Positions 20,755-30,575 of a stretch of DNA of 64,000 nt are shown piece by piece. Within the stretch, counting starts at the first letter, position 1. Every line of letters starts with the position of its first letter. Position numbers and translations under genes: made by a program. The DNA comes from Rhizobium sp. 18055 (GTDB lineage Bacteria > Pseudomonadota > Alphaproteobacteria > Rhizobiales > Rhizobiaceae), in NCBI RefSeq assembly GCF_902706285.1, contig NZ_CACSKD010000003.1, positions 62,001 to 126,000 on the forward strand, written 5' to 3'. Below the pieces are notes generated by a model. The model was not told the origin of the DNA. It did no database searches and saw only the letters and a program-made list of their open reading frames with translations.

Positions 20755-22641
20755 ATGAATTTGAAGATCAGGACAATGATACCGGCGCTATTTGGATGCG
20801 TCGTCGTTCTGGGCGTTATCCAGGGTGCGTTGGCCCTCAACTCGATTTCCAATCTCGACGTCGAGTCGCAGGCCATGGCCCGGAAGATGACCGGCAACGG
20901 CTTCCTGGCCGCGCTTGATAACAGCTTCGGCGACCAGCGCCGCGATATCACCGCCATGCTTTCCGCCGCCGGTCCGCAGGAAATCGCAAAGTTGCAGACA
21001 TCGCTGGAAAACATACGCGCTGTTCGCGACGAAGCGCTGACCTCCTTCGAAACTCGCGTCACGCTCCCGGCCACCGGTGCCAAGGTCGATAAGTTGAAGC
21101 GGGGCTTCAGGGCCTATGACGATTTCGGCGCTACCATCGCAAAGATGGCGCTCGCCGGCGATCAGGCCAGCCTGAAGCCCTTCATGGTTGCCAACATGGA
21201 CCCGATCAGCGCCGAGGCCAGCAGCATCATCGTTGGTATGGTCAACAACAACAACGATCTGGCGACCAGGTCGATCGCGATTTCGGCGGATGTCATCAGC
21301 TTTGCGAGAGCGTCAACGATCATCGCCGTTGCCATTGCTGCCGTCCTTGCCATCATCGCTGCTTTCATCTCCTTCGTCCGTGTTGCCCGCCCGATCAGCG
21401 ACATCACCACATCGATGAACAAGCTCGCCGCAGGCGACAACACCCATGAAATTCCCCACGGCGCACGCCGCGACGAGATCGGCGAGATGGCCGCGGCGGT
21501 CGCGATCTTCCGCAGCAACGCCTTGGAGCGCGAACGGCTGGAGCGTGAGACCGAAGCCAATCGCAGCCTGAGCGAGAGCGAACGCATCGCCCATGAAGAG
21601 CAGAAGGCCCGCGAAGCGGAAGACGTCCGCTTCGCTGTCGATGGCCTCGGCCTCGGCTTGCAGCGTCTGTCCGATGGCGACATGACCTATCGTCTCGAAA
21701 CCGCCTTTGCCGGCCAGCTCGACGGGCTGCGCCTGAGCTACAACGAATCGATCGATCGCTTGCAGGACACGCTGCGCTCGGTCGGCGAGAATGCCAGGAT
21801 GATCGATGCCGGCGCCAGCGAGATCAAATCCTCGGCTGACGATCTTTCCAAGCGCACCGAACAACAGGCAGCCTCGGTGGAAGAGACGGCCGCGGCATTG
21901 GAGCAGGTCACCACGGCAGTCAAGGATTCGGCGACACGCGCCGGTGAAGCCGGAAATCTGGTGAAGCGCACGCAAGCCGGCGCCGAGCGGTCCGGCGAGA
22001 TCGTTCGCGACGCGGTGGCCGCAATGCAGGAGATCGAGCAGTCGTCGAGCCAGATCTCGAACATCATCGGTGTGATCGACGACATCGCCTTCCAGACCAA
22101 TCTCCTGGCGCTGAATGCCGGCGTCGAGGCAGCCCGTGCGGGCGAAGCGGGCAAGGGTTTTGCCGTCGTTGCCCAGGAGGTGCGTGAACTGGCGCAGCGC
22201 TCGGCAAACGCGGCCAAGGAAATCAAGCAGCTGATCACCAAATCGGGCGACCAGGTGCGCGGCGGCGTCGATCTCGTCGGTCGCACCGGCAAGGCGCTCG
22301 AGGATATCGTCGCCGAGGTCCAGGAGATCAACCGCAACGTCGAATCGATCGTTCTCTCCTCCAGGGAGCAATCCACCGGCCTTTCGGAGATCAACACGGC
22401 CGTCAACACGATGGACCAGGGCACCCAGCAGAACGCGGCGATGGTCGAGCAGACCACGGCTGCCAGCTACGCTCTTGCCACGCAGGCGGCAACGCTGATC
22501 GATCTGCTTGCCCAGTTCAAGCTTGATCATCGCGCCGCTGCGGTCGCAACGGCAACCTCCGCAGCCCGCCCGGTTCGCTCGCCGGCGCGCGCGCTGGGGC
22601 AAAGGGTCGCCTCGTCCTTTGGCGGTCGCTCCGCCGCCTGA
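20755..22641 (+). CDS. Methyl-accepting chemotaxis protein
   Basis: This 628-residue receptor has an N-terminal helix (about 8-30), a helical periplasmic sensor (about 31-185), a second membrane helix (about 187-212), HAMP segments (about 213-265 and again near 305-345), and the methyl-accepting domain. The signalling hairpin tip is intact: [21 protein letters not shown], followed by [18 protein letters not shown]. The sensor resembles the four-helix bundle type; the ligand is unknown. No terminal pentapeptide for CheR docking is seen. A strong terminator follows. Confidence 0.95.
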   Translation: MNLKIRTMIPALFGCVVVLGVIQGALALNSISNLDVESQAMARKMTGNGFLAALDNSFGDQRRDITAMLSAAGPQEIAKLQTSLENIRAVRDEALTSFETRVTLPATGAKVDKLKRGFRAYDDFGATIAKMALAGDQASLKPFMVANMDPISAEASSIIVGMVNNNNDLATRSIAISADVISFARASTIIAVAIAAVLAIIAAFISFVRVARPISDITTSMNKLAAGDNTHEIPHGARRDEIGEMAAAVAIFRSNALERERLERETEANRSLSESERIAHEEQKAREAEDVRFAVDGLGLGLQRLSDGDMTYRLETAFAGQLDGLRLSYNESIDRLQDTLRSVGENARMIDAGASEIKSSADDLSKRTEQQAASVEETAAALEQVTTAVKDSATRAGEAGNLVKRTQAGAERSGEIVRDAVAAMQEIEQSSSQISNIIGVIDDIAFQTNLLALNAGVEAARAGEAGKGFAVVAQEVRELAQRSANAAKEIKQLITKSGDQVRGGVDLVGRTGKALEDIVAEVQEINRNVESIVLSSREQSTGLSEINTAVNTMDQGTQQNAAMVEQTTAASYALATQAATLIDLLAQFKLDHRAAAVATATSAARPVRSPARALGQRVASSFGGRSAA

Positions 22642-22670
22642 TCAGGCTTCCCGCGACGAGACTGTTGACA

Positions 22671-22709
22671 AGGCGCAGCCGGACATATGCTTCGGCTGCG
22701 CCTTTTTTT
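22671..22709 (+). terminator. Rho-independent terminator of the chemoreceptor gene
   Basis: AGGCGCAGCCG and CGGCTGCGCCT form an 11-bp stem with an 11-base loop, followed by TTTTTTT. It starts 29 bases after the stop codon. A textbook terminator. Confidence 0.93.
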
Positions 22710-22875
22710 GTCTGTCATGATGGTGGATAGGCGACGGCGCCGAGACGCCCGAAGTGCTGCGCGAGGCCGCGGCGCGACATCAACCCGGCTTGACGGATGA
22801 CAGCCGGATCTTTGCATCTTGCCCGCCGCTGCTTTCCCGCTATTGTGCCGACAATATCATCAGGGAGGCTACCAT

Positions 22876-23184
22876 ATGATCCTGCACTCGGTGCTGATGC
22901 GGTTGAAAGCCGCTGTAACGGGCGAAGAAAAGCAATCCCTGTTCGAATCGATCGTCGCGCTGAAGCAGGTGATCCCGGGAATTCTCGATATCAAATACGG
23001 CCCGAACGTCTCGCCGGAAGGCCTGCACGCCGGCTACGTCGACGGCTTTGCCGTCACCTTCGAGAGCCCCGAGGCCCGCGATGCCTACCTCGTCCATCCC
23101 GATCACGTCGCCGTCGGCGAGCGCATCGTCTCGTCGCTGGATGGCGGTCTCGGCGGCCTGATCGTCTTCGACCTGCAGGTATAA
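22876..23184 (+). CDS. Dabb (stress-responsive alpha/beta barrel) domain protein
   Basis: This 102-residue protein is a single ferredoxin-like Dabb domain: MILHSVLMRLK at the start, a central GYVDGFAVTFES strand and PDHVAVGERI, the usual late histidine segment. Such proteins form dimeric barrels; roles are poorly known, some are stress-induced in plants and bacteria. The ATG has an AGGGAGG site. It is convergent with the metal-binding protein gene. Confidence 0.82.
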   Translation: MILHSVLMRLKAAVTGEEKQSLFESIVALKQVIPGILDIKYGPNVSPEGLHAGYVDGFAVTFESPEARDAYLVHPDHVAVGERIVSSLDGGLGGLIVFDLQV

Positions 23185-23215
23185 CCCGCAGGCCGAGCGC
23201 TCATAAACGTCCCTA

Positions 23216-24115
23216 TCAGCTGCTCTTCGCCATCGCGGCGGAGATCTGGTTGACGTTGTAGCGGAACATCTTCTCGTAGGTCGAAGCCGGTCCCTTGGCG
23301 TCGGAGAGCGACTCGACATAGAGCTCGCCGCCGGGCTCGGCACCGGTTGCCGTGGCGATCTGCTTGACGAGGCGCGGATCGTTGGAGTTCTCGAAGAAGT
23401 AGGTCTTCACATGCTCGGCCTTGATCTGCTCGATCAGCTTGGCGACATCGGCCGCCGACGCCTCGCTCTCGGTCGATACGCCGAGCGGCGACAGGAAGCC
23501 GACATGATACTCGCGGCCGAAATAGCCGAAGGCATCATGGCTGGTCAGCACCTTGCGATGATCTTCGGGGATCGTCTCGAACTTCGCCTTGGCATAGGCA
23601 TCCATCGCGTCGAGCTTCTTGCTATAGGCCGCGGCATTGGCCTTGAAGGCGGCCGCATCGGCAGGATCGGCAGCGACCAGCGCCTTTTCGATATTGCCGA
23701 CCCAGACCTTCACATTCACGGGACTGTTCCACACATGCGGATCGGTAACCGTCTTGCCATCCTCTTCCATCGTGCGGGTGTTGACGCCGTCCGAGACGAC
23801 AACAGGCGTTCCCTTGTAGCCCGAGGCGCTGATCAGCCGGTCCATCCAGCCCTCCAGGCCTTCGCCGCTGACGAAGGTCACCTTCGCCGCATTGAGGTTC
23901 CGGGCGTCGGCTGGTGATGGCTCGAATTCATGGGGGTCGCCGTTCGGCCCGACGAGGCTGACCACCTTCACATGGTCGCCGCCGACCTGCTTGACCACAT
24001 CGGCGAGCACGGTGAAGGAGGCCACGACCTTCAGCGTTTCGGCGGACGCCGGCAGGGCGGAAAAGATCATCAGCGTCGGAAGCGCTGCGGAGAGAAGCAG
24101 TCTGCGCGATATCAT
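23216..24115 (-). CDS. Zn/Mn ABC transporter, periplasmic metal-binding protein
   Basis: This 299-residue cluster-A-I binding protein has a signal peptide (ending ASA) and the family's metal ligands in HEFEPSPAD (near residue 62), DPHVWNSP (near 126) and SHDAFGYFGREY (near 190), with an acidic fourth ligand expected in FFENSNDP. It lacks the His-rich loop of classical ZnuA, as in AztC-type proteins. It delivers metal to the permease/ATPase encoded just upstream (16 bases). The palindrome near 25.88 kb favours zinc; manganese is not ruled out. Confidence 0.9.
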   Translation of the reverse strand: MISRRLLLSAALPTLMIFSALPASAETLKVVASFTVLADVVKQVGGDHVKVVSLVGPNGDPHEFEPSPADARNLNAAKVTFVSGEGLEGWMDRLISASGYKGTPVVVSDGVNTRTMEEDGKTVTDPHVWNSPVNVKVWVGNIEKALVAADPADAAAFKANAAAYSKKLDAMDAYAKAKFETIPEDHRKVLTSHDAFGYFGREYHVGFLSPLGVSTESEASAADVAKLIEQIKAEHVKTYFFENSNDPRLVKQIATATGAEPGGELYVESLSDAKGPASTYEKMFRYNVNQISAAMAKSS

Positions 24116-24131
24116 CGAAGTATCCTTTGGT

Positions 24132-25004
24132 TCAGCCCTTGAGATGCGGGCGCGGGAAGAAGCGTCGGACGAGGCCCGACGGTGCGAAGAAGATCGAAAA
24201 GCCGTAGATCAGCGCCGCCGTCATGATGATCGTCGGCCCGGAGGCGAGTTCCAGATGATAGGAGGCGATCAGTCCGAAATAGCCGGAAGCCGCAGCGCTG
24301 CCGGCCGCAACCAGCATCATCGACGGCAGGCTGCGCGCCCAGAGCTGCGCAATCGCTGCCGGCAGCATCATCAACCCGACGGCCATCAGCGTACCGAGCG
24401 CCTGGAAGCTGGCGACCAGATTGAGCACGACCAGCAGCAGGAACAGGAAGTGATAGACCGGGCCACGTCCGCCGATTGCCCTGAGGAAACTCGGATCGAA
24501 GCACTCGACGATCAGCGGCCGGTAGATCACTGCCAGCACGACAAGCGTCAGTGTGGTGATCGCGCCGATCTGGTAGAGGGCAGGGGCGTCTATGGCGAGG
24601 ATGGTGCCGAACAGCACATGCAGCAGGTCGATATTGGAGCCGCGCAGCGACACGATCAGCACGCCCAGCGCCAGCGATGCAAGGTAGAAGCTGGCAAAGC
24701 TCGCATCCTCCTGCAGCACCGTCACCCGGCTGACCGCGCCCGACAGCAGCGCCACCGCCAGCCCCGCCACCAGCCCGCCGATCCCCATCGCCGTCAGCGA
24801 CAGCGACCCGGCCACCAGATAGCCGATCGCCGCTCCCGGCAGGATCGCATGGCTCATCGCATCGCCCATCAGGCTCATCCGCCTGAGCATCAGGAACACC
24901 CCGATCGGCCCGGAGCCGAGCCCGAGGCAGAGGCAGGCGATCAGCGCGCGGCGCATGAAGCCGTAATCGATGAAGGGGGCAAACAACAGGTCGTAGAGGG
25001 TCAT
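24132..25004 (-). CDS. Zn/Mn ABC transporter, membrane subunit
   Basis: This 290-residue permease belongs to the ABC-3 family of metal importers: about eight helices, with MSLMGDAMSHAILPGAAIGYL early on (the conserved D-SH-LPG segment) and the VGLMMLPAAIAQL block near residue 215. It overlaps the ATPase gene by four bases (ATGA), showing translational coupling, and precedes the binding-protein gene. The ATG at 25004 is fixed by this overlap. Confidence 0.92.
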   Translation of the reverse strand: MTLYDLLFAPFIDYGFMRRALIACLCLGLGSGPIGVFLMLRRMSLMGDAMSHAILPGAAIGYLVAGSLSLTAMGIGGLVAGLAVALLSGAVSRVTVLQEDASFASFYLASLALGVLIVSLRGSNIDLLHVLFGTILAIDAPALYQIGAITTLTLVVLAVIYRPLIVECFDPSFLRAIGGRGPVYHFLFLLLVVLNLVASFQALGTLMAVGLMMLPAAIAQLWARSLPSMMLVAAGSAAASGYFGLIASYHLELASGPTIIMTAALIYGFSIFFAPSGLVRRFFPRPHLKG

Positions 25005-25741
25005 GCGGCTGGCGCGCAGAGAGCTGCGTCCTCGTCCCAGCGCTCGGCCATCGCCCGCGCCTTCATGAGGTTGGCGGAAGACATCGCCTCTGCCGTCGGC
25101 CCCCATTCGATCATCTCGCGGGCGATCAGCAGCGTTTGCGGAAAGTGCGCACGGATCTGGTCGAAGTCGTGCAGCACGGCAATGATCGTCCGCCCGTCGC
25201 CATGCCAGCGGGTGATGATGTCGATCAGATCGCGCGTCGTCCGCGCATCGATCGCCGTGAACGGCTCGTCGAGCAGGATCACCTGGGCGTCCTGCAGCAG
25301 CAGCCGGGCAAACAGCACCCGCTGCAGCTGGCCCGCCGACAGCGAGCCGATCTGCCGCGCCTCGAAGCCGTCGAGCCCGACGGCCGAGACCGCCGCGCGC
25401 GCCTTGTCCATCTCCTCGCGCGACACCCGCCCGAACGCCCCCATCTGCCGCCAGGCACCCATCATCACCGTGTCGAGGACAGAGATCGGAAAGCGCCTGT
25501 TGATATCGGCGGCCTGCGGCAGGTAGCCGAAATCGGTGCGCAGCAATCGATGCTCGACCCGCCCTTCGGCGGGCCGCAGCTCGCCCATGATCGCCTTCAG
25601 CAGCGTCGATTTCCCGGCCCCGTTCGGCCCGGCAATCGCCGTCAGGCTGCCGGCCGCGATGGTGCCCGAGACATGGTGGACAGCCGGATGCCTGTCATAG
25701 GCGACCGTCAGCTTGGAAAGCCGGATCAGAGGCGCGCTCAT
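25001..25741 (-). CDS. Zn/Mn ABC transporter, ATPase subunit
   Basis: This 246-residue ATPase has Walker A GPNGAGKST (about residues 40-48), a Q-loop in FGYLPQAADIN, a slightly unusual signature LSAGQ rather than LSGGQ, Walker B VILLDEPF and the switch His in VLHDFD. The ATG at 25741 overlaps the stop of the 40-aa ORF upstream and its own stop overlaps the permease start, so three genes are coupled in a row. Confidence 0.93.
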   Translation of the reverse strand: MSAPLIRLSKLTVAYDRHPAVHHVSGTIAAGSLTAIAGPNGAGKSTLLKAIMGELRPAEGRVEHRLLRTDFGYLPQAADINRRFPISVLDTVMMGAWRQMGAFGRVSREEMDKARAAVSAVGLDGFEARQIGSLSAGQLQRVLFARLLLQDAQVILLDEPFTAIDARTTRDLIDIITRWHGDGRTIIAVLHDFDQIRAHFPQTLLIAREMIEWGPTAEAMSSANLMKARAMAERWDEDAALCAPAA

Positions 25742-25860
25742 GGCAGCATGACCGCCCACGCGATCGCCGCCCACAGCAGCGCACTGAGCACGATGGCGCC
25801 GAGCACCCGGTTGGCGGCGGAATAGCCGATCACGCCAACATGCCGTCCGCGTCGCTTCAT
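25738..25860 (-). CDS. 40-aa single-helix membrane peptide leading the metal transporter operon
   Basis: A short open frame starts with ATG at 25860 and ends in TGA at 25738, overlapping the ATPase ATG by four bases (ATGA). The peptide has a very basic start (MKRRGRHVG) and one hydrophobic helix (GAIVLSALLWAAIAWAVM), ending in P. The coupling to the ATPase gene and its place directly after the putative Zur box suggest it is real and made with the transporter. Function unknown: an accessory subunit, a leader peptide for translation, or chance are all possible. It has no strong ribosome site of its own. Confidence 0.55.
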   Translation of the reverse strand: MKRRGRHVGVIGYSAANRVLGAIVLSALLWAAIAWAVMLP

Positions 25861-25873
25861 GGTTGACCTCATA

Positions 25874-25902
25874 TGTAATAACATTACCGTTATGTTATAA
25901 CA
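25874..25902. promoter_or_regulatory. Zur-like operator upstream of the metal transporter operon
   Basis: Two 14-base arms (TGTAATAACATTAC and GTTATGTTATAACA) flank a central C at 25888 and are inverted repeats with 12 of 14 positions matching. The right arm contains the perfect palindrome TGTTATAACA. AT-rich palindromes of this build are typical of Fur-family zinc repressor (Zur) sites. It lies 14 bases upstream of the 40-aa ORF start. Confidence 0.65.
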
Positions 25903-25989
25903 AATAAGGCGAGATTGTGGCGGGCATCGACCGTATCTGTGGAGCGGATCGCGGCTGGTCTGAATGACGAACCAGCCGCAAATCGACCT

Positions 25990-27375
25990 TCATGTCTGCG
26001 GGGCCACGTCTGCCGGTCGTTCGTGCAGGCCGAAAAAGGCAAGAGCCGCGCCGGCGACCAGCAGCACCACCGCGAGCGCGATCGACAGGTGCATGCCGGC
26101 CATGAACGCTGTCGCCGCCGTATCGCGCACCAGATAGCCGCATGTGGCAACACCGACCATGCCGCCGACCTGGCGTGCTGTGTTGAGAACGCCTGATGCA
26201 ATGCCGACACGGGACGGATCGACCGCGGAAAGCGTGATGTTGGTCATCGTCGGTATCAACAGGGCGATACCGCTGGCCGCCATCAGCATCGGCACGACCA
26301 GCAGCCAGTACGACCCGGCGACATGGATCTGCAAGAGCAGGCCATATCCCGCAGCGGCGAGCAGCAGCCCGAACACCATGATCCGACGCGCACCCAGCCG
26401 CGTGATCAGGCGACCGGCGATGATGTTCATGATCATCAGCACTACAGTCATCGGCAGGAAGGCAATGCCGGTTTGTTGTGGCGAAAGCTGTTCCTGTAGC
26501 TGGAAGAACAGGCTGAACACGAAGATCAGCCCGTAATAGGCGAAGTTGACGATGATGCCGATAGCCGAGGCGATCGAGAATGCCGGTATGGCAAACAGCG
26601 ACAGGGGCAGCATCGGTGCCTTGCTGCGCGCTGCGTTGGCAACAAAGGCGGCGCCTGACAGCAGAGCCACCGCGATCCCGGCCAGCACCTGTGGATGCGT
26701 CCAGCCGAGCCGCGCAGCATTGGTCAGCGCCAGTGCCAGCGCTCCGAGCGAAAGGATTGCTGTTGCCTGCCCCGGCAGATCGAGAGACCGGCTCCCGTTG
26801 GTCCGGCTCGGGATCGTGTAGCGCAAGGCCAGTGCCATCCCGATCATTCCGATCGGCAGGTTGATCAGGAAGATGCTGCGCCAGCCAAGATGCGTCACCA
26901 GAAATCCACCGGCGACGGGCCCGGCCGCAAGCGCGATGCCACCGGCTGCTCCCCACCAGCCGACTGCGCGACTGCGCTGTTCCCGGTCGGGGAAGGCCTG
27001 TTGTAGCAGCGAAAGCGAATTCGGCACCAGCAGCGCTGCCCCGGTGCCCTGCGCTGCGCGTGCCGCGACCAGTGTTGCCAACGACGGCGCGAGCCCGCAG
27101 GCGACCGAGGCGAGCGTGAAGATGGCAAAGCCGCTGACGAAGACCGCGCGAGCGCCCAGTCTGTCACCGAGCGTCCCACCCATCAGCAGCAGGGCGGCGA
27201 ACATCAGCGTATAGGCGTTGACCACCCATTGCAGGCCGGAGATGTCGGTTGCAAAGCCGGTGCGCAGGGCATCGAGGGCGACGTTGACGACGCTGACATC
27301 CAGCAGCACAACGACAAAGCCAAGGGCGGCGGCGGCAAGCGTCAGGCGAGGGCGAGACCTGTGGTTAGGAGACAT
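25990..27375 (-). CDS. MFS drug-efflux transporter (DHA2, 14-helix family)
   Basis: This 461-residue protein has the length and repeated helices of 14-TM major facilitator exporters. Motif D1/C-type segments are visible: LDVSVVNVALDAL in helix 1, GGTLGDRLGARAVF (motif A) in loop 2-3, and GPVAGGFLVTHLGWRSIFLINLPIG (motif C region and following), typical of EmrB/QacA-like pumps. The exported compound is unknown. It is divergent from a LysR regulator 97 bases away, which probably controls it. Confidence 0.9.
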   Translation of the reverse strand: MSPNHRSRPRLTLAAAALGFVVVLLDVSVVNVALDALRTGFATDISGLQWVVNAYTLMFAALLLMGGTLGDRLGARAVFVSGFAIFTLASVACGLAPSLATLVAARAAQGTGAALLVPNSLSLLQQAFPDREQRSRAVGWWGAAGGIALAAGPVAGGFLVTHLGWRSIFLINLPIGMIGMALALRYTIPSRTNGSRSLDLPGQATAILSLGALALALTNAARLGWTHPQVLAGIAVALLSGAAFVANAARSKAPMLPLSLFAIPAFSIASAIGIIVNFAYYGLIFVFSLFFQLQEQLSPQQTGIAFLPMTVVLMIMNIIAGRLITRLGARRIMVFGLLLAAAGYGLLLQIHVAGSYWLLVVPMLMAASGIALLIPTMTNITLSAVDPSRVGIASGVLNTARQVGGMVGVATCGYLVRDTAATAFMAGMHLSIALAVVLLVAGAALAFFGLHERPADVAPQT

Positions 27376-27472
27376 TGAAGCAATCCAGTGAGGGACGATG
27401 CTTCATATTGCGCGCATGTTATCGGTGCGAAAATTCTGTATATGTGCGGGTATGCGTGGAGAAATCGCACAG

Positions 27473-28339
27473 ATGACCGATTGGGAAAACATCCGGTATT
27501 TTCTGGCCGTAGGCCGGATCGGTACCTTGTCGGGCGCCGCCCGTGCGCTGAAGGTGGATCATGCCACGGTCAGCCGTCGTCTTGCTGCCCTTGAAGCGGC
27601 GTTGCAGGTGCGACTCGTCGATCGCCTGCCGCGGTCCTGCCGGTTGACGGCAATCGGCAGTGAGATATTCGAGCAGGCGGTGCAGATGGAGGCGGGTGCG
27701 CTCGCCATCGCGCGGCGCGCACAGGCGGCCCACACGCCGCTCGTCGGTAAGGTCGTGCTCAGCGCGCCACCGGTGCTGGTCGCTCACCTCTTGGCGCGGC
27801 ACCTTGCGCGGTTTCGCGACGATTTTCCCGATATCCGCATCTCGTTGGTGGCGCAGGCCCAGCAGGTGTCATTGAGCCGAAGGGAAGCCGATGTGGCGCT
27901 TCGACTGGTTCAGCCGCAGGAGACGGACAGTGTCGTACGCAAGGTGGGGACGATGGCATTTGGTCTCTACGCCCGCCGCGACTACGCCCATCTCGGTACG
28001 CCCGATCTCTGGCAGTTCATCGCCTATGACCAGAGCCTCGGCGACATGCCTCAGCAGAAATGGCTCCTGGAGATTGCCAACGGGCGACCGATCGCCTGCG
28101 AACTGAGCGATATCAGCGGGCATCTGATCGCGGCGCAAGCGGGCGCTGGCATCGCCGGCCTACCGTGCTTCCTCGCCGATGCCGATCCGGATCTCGTTAG
28201 GGTCGATGACGCCGGCCTGCCGTTTTCCCGCGAGATCTGGATTCTGGTTCACCGGGATCTGCGCAAGACACCGGCGGTACGCGCCGTCATCGATTTCGTC
28301 GTCGCCCTGATCAGGAGGGAAGGCAATTTGGCTGGATGA
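27473..28339 (+). CDS. LysR-family transcriptional regulator
   Basis: This 288-residue regulator has the N-terminal winged helix-turn-helix (WENIRYFLAVGRIGTLSGAARALKV... then TVSRRLAALE) and a periplasmic-binding-like effector domain from about residue 90. The frame is open 25 codons further upstream, but relatives start at MTDWENIRYF, hence the ATG at 27473. LysR proteins usually control the gene divergent from them, here the efflux pump at 25990-27375. Confidence 0.9.
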   Translation: MTDWENIRYFLAVGRIGTLSGAARALKVDHATVSRRLAALEAALQVRLVDRLPRSCRLTAIGSEIFEQAVQMEAGALAIARRAQAAHTPLVGKVVLSAPPVLVAHLLARHLARFRDDFPDIRISLVAQAQQVSLSRREADVALRLVQPQETDSVVRKVGTMAFGLYARRDYAHLGTPDLWQFIAYDQSLGDMPQQKWLLEIANGRPIACELSDISGHLIAAQAGAGIAGLPCFLADADPDLVRVDDAGLPFSREIWILVHRDLRKTPAVRAVIDFVVALIRREGNLAG

Positions 28340-28403
28340 GATAGAATGCGTGATCGGACTGCCCAGCCTCCGCCAGCCAGCCCGATGCCTGTTGTTGGAA
28401 AAC

Positions 28404-28889
28404 CTACAGCTGCTCGATCATGGTCGCAGCGCTGGAGACCGTCGCCTCGCCGGGGTTCCCCTCGACGTTCAGCGACTTGACGACGCCGTCCTCGACCAGC
28501 ATCGAGTAGCGCTTCGAGCGGACGCCGAGGCCGCCGCCGGAGAGGTCGGCGTCGAGGCCGAGCGCCTTGGTGAAACCGGCATCCCAGTCGGCGAGGAAGT
28601 GGATCTTGCCCATGCCGCCCGACGATTGCGCCCAGGCGCCCATCACGTGCCAGTCGTTGACGGCAACGACGGCGATGTCATCGACGCCCTTGCCGAGAAT
28701 GGTGTCGCGGTTTTCGAGGTAGCCCGGCAGGTGGTTCAGCGAGCAGGTCGGCGTGAAGGCGCCGGGCACCGCAAACAGCACCACGCGCTTGCCCTTGAAC
28801 AAGGCGTCCGTCGTCGTTTCGACAGGGCCGTCGGTGGTCTTTTCCTTGAAGGTCGCCGAAGGAAGCGTGTCGCCGATTGCGATGGTCAT
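28404..28889 (-). CDS. Peroxiredoxin (Prx5/AhpE-like, hybrid glutaredoxin-type family)
   Basis: This 161-residue thiol peroxidase has the Prx5 active site PGAFTPTCS with peroxidatic C49, the supporting Thr and a later Arg in the GGLGVRSKRYSM segment. No second cysteine is present, so it works as a 1-Cys enzyme needing an outside reductant (glutaredoxin or glutathione). The ATG at 28889 follows AGGAGACTTCC. It is convergent with the LysR gene. Length is normal. Confidence 0.93.
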   Translation of the reverse strand: MTIAIGDTLPSATFKEKTTDGPVETTTDALFKGKRVVLFAVPGAFTPTCSLNHLPGYLENRDTILGKGVDDIAVVAVNDWHVMGAWAQSSGGMGKIHFLADWDAGFTKALGLDADLSGGGLGVRSKRYSMLVEDGVVKSLNVEGNPGEATVSSAATMIEQL

Positions 28890-28953
28890 GGAAGTCTCCT
28901 CATTCTCGTTGAAAGCCGGCACAGGGCCGTGGGGCCGGGGATAAGATATGGCG

Positions 28954-29790
28954 TTATTCAAAGACAAGCGGCGCTTCGATGGCGCGCGATCCGTCGATGA
29001 TCAGGGCGCTCCAGCTCTTGCCGTGGATATCGTAGTTTTTCGGCAGCTTGCCGATGGCGATCGTCGTTGTCAGCGTCGTGCCGTCGCGCTTGCTCATCAG
29101 CCGCTTCGCAAACACGTAGCCGCTCGGCCCGGCAACGATCACTTCGGGCGTCGTGTCGCCGATCTCGGGCAGGGTGATCCGCAGCGTCAGTTCCTTCATG
29201 TCCTCGGACAGCGCGTGCTTGTTGACCTTGAACTTCGACGAGGGCGCCTCGGGCAGGCGCGCATCCGCCGCGTCAAGAATGGCTTTGTCCTCGGGCTGGG
29301 ACTGCGCGGCGGCCGGAAGGCTGACGGAGAAGTCGGCCTGGAACGGCACGCAAATATCCTTGCAGATGCCGATGAACGCCTGCGCCTTGATCTCCTGCGT
29401 TCCGGGTTTTGCCGAAAGCGTCAACGGCAGGGTAACGGGCGCGTCATAGCCGATGTCATCGACCTTGCCGTCGGCAATGTGCTTGGGGATGGGATAGCCG
29501 ATCCCGTCGAGCGTCACGCCGGTTTCCGGCGCAATGGTGATCTGCGGCGGGATGCCGCTATTGCCGGGTTCGCGCCAATAGGTGATCCACCCGGCCTTCG
29601 GCTCGATCTGCAGTCCTGCGCGGATCTTGCCCTGCTTGTCGGGCGCAAGCGCCACCAGCCGCATCCGCCCGCCGACATTGTCGACCCAGGCGCTGGTTTC
29701 TGCGCGTGCCGAACAGACAGCCGGCAGCGACAGGCCAATGGCTGTGATAGCGACCAGGAGGGGACGTTGGATGCGCGATGCAAAGGTCAT
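28954..29790 (-). CDS. Periplasmic DsbD N-terminal-domain (DsbD-alpha/ScsB-like) protein
   Basis: This 278-residue exported protein has a signal peptide ending ARA and an early DsbD-alpha type immunoglobulin fold with the redox pair in GICKDICVP (C-x3-C, near residue 150). There is no thioredoxin domain and no membrane relay, so it corresponds only to the first part of DsbD/ScsB and is probably a periplasmic thiol acceptor or an electron outlet. The ATG at 29790 is preferred over an upstream codon because it starts the signal peptide. Confidence 0.8.
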   Translation of the reverse strand: MTFASRIQRPLLVAITAIGLSLPAVCSARAETSAWVDNVGGRMRLVALAPDKQGKIRAGLQIEPKAGWITYWREPGNSGIPPQITIAPETGVTLDGIGYPIPKHIADGKVDDIGYDAPVTLPLTLSAKPGTQEIKAQAFIGICKDICVPFQADFSVSLPAAAQSQPEDKAILDAADARLPEAPSSKFKVNKHALSEDMKELTLRITLPEIGDTTPEVIVAGPSGYVFAKRLMSKRDGTTLTTTIAIGKLPKNYDIHGKSWSALIIDGSRAIEAPLVFE

Positions 29791-29929
29791 GCGACAATCG
29801 TTATTCAAATCCACCACGCTGCGCCAGAAGCGTTGCTCGATTAAATTCTCATTTTCAGTTGATTGATCCCGGACATTGGCCCATGTTTCTTGTGGCGGGG
29901 CCTATGGCGGTCTGGCATCAGGAGGTATC

Positions 29930-30535
29930 ATGTCCCTGTCGACCCTGAAAAACAGACGCGAGCGCGGCTTTTGCGATGGCCAGTTTCTCATCGCCATGCC
30001 GGGGGTTGACGATAGCAACTTTGCCCGAACGGTGATCTTCATTTGTGCCCATTCCGATGCCGGCGCCATGGGTTTCATCATCAACCGCTCGCAGGATCTG
30101 ACCTTTACCGATGTGCTGCTGCATCTCGACATGATCAAGGATGACGAGGCGATCATGATGCCGCCTCCGTCGCGCGACCTGCCGATCCAGACCGGTGGCC
30201 CGGTCGAAAGCGGCCGCGGTTTCGTGCTTCATTCCGACGATTATCTCTGCGATTCCAGCATTCCGGTCAGCGACGACATCTGCATGACCGCGACGCTCGA
30301 TATCATCCGGGCGATCTCCAAGGGCAAGGGGCCGAAGCGCGCCACCATGCTGCTCGGCTACGCCGGTTGGGGTGCCGGCCAACTGGAAGCCGAGATCGGC
30401 AACAATGGCTGGCTGAACTGCCCGGCCAACGATGCGCTGATCTTCGATCCCAATCTCGACGACAAGTATGAGCGGGCGCTCGCCGGCATGGGCGTCAACC
30501 CGGCCATGCTGTCCGCCGAGGCAGGGCACGCGTAA
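29930..30535 (+). CDS. YqgE/AlgH family protein
   Basis: This 201-residue protein matches the YqgE/AlgH family: [19 protein letters not shown] at the start, GAMGFIINR, then [16 protein letters not shown] and [15 protein letters not shown]. AlgH was linked to alginate regulation in Pseudomonas, but its biochemical action is unresolved. An ATG at 29930 follows a GGAGG site with good spacing. It is divergent from the DsbD-like gene. Confidence 0.93.
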   Translation: MSLSTLKNRRERGFCDGQFLIAMPGVDDSNFARTVIFICAHSDAGAMGFIINRSQDLTFTDVLLHLDMIKDDEAIMMPPPSRDLPIQTGGPVESGRGFVLHSDDYLCDSSIPVSDDICMTATLDIIRAISKGKGPKRATMLLGYAGWGAGQLEAEIGNNGWLNCPANDALIFDPNLDDKYERALAGMGVNPAMLSAEAGHA

Positions 30536-30575
30536 AGCAGGCCGGAATTCTCGAAACAAAGGGCCCAGAATTCTC

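Noticed and set aside
19248..21083. Frame joining the dehydrogenase to 200 extra N-terminal residues
   Set aside because: The extension is antisense to the chemoreceptor start and the true ATG has a GGAGG site.
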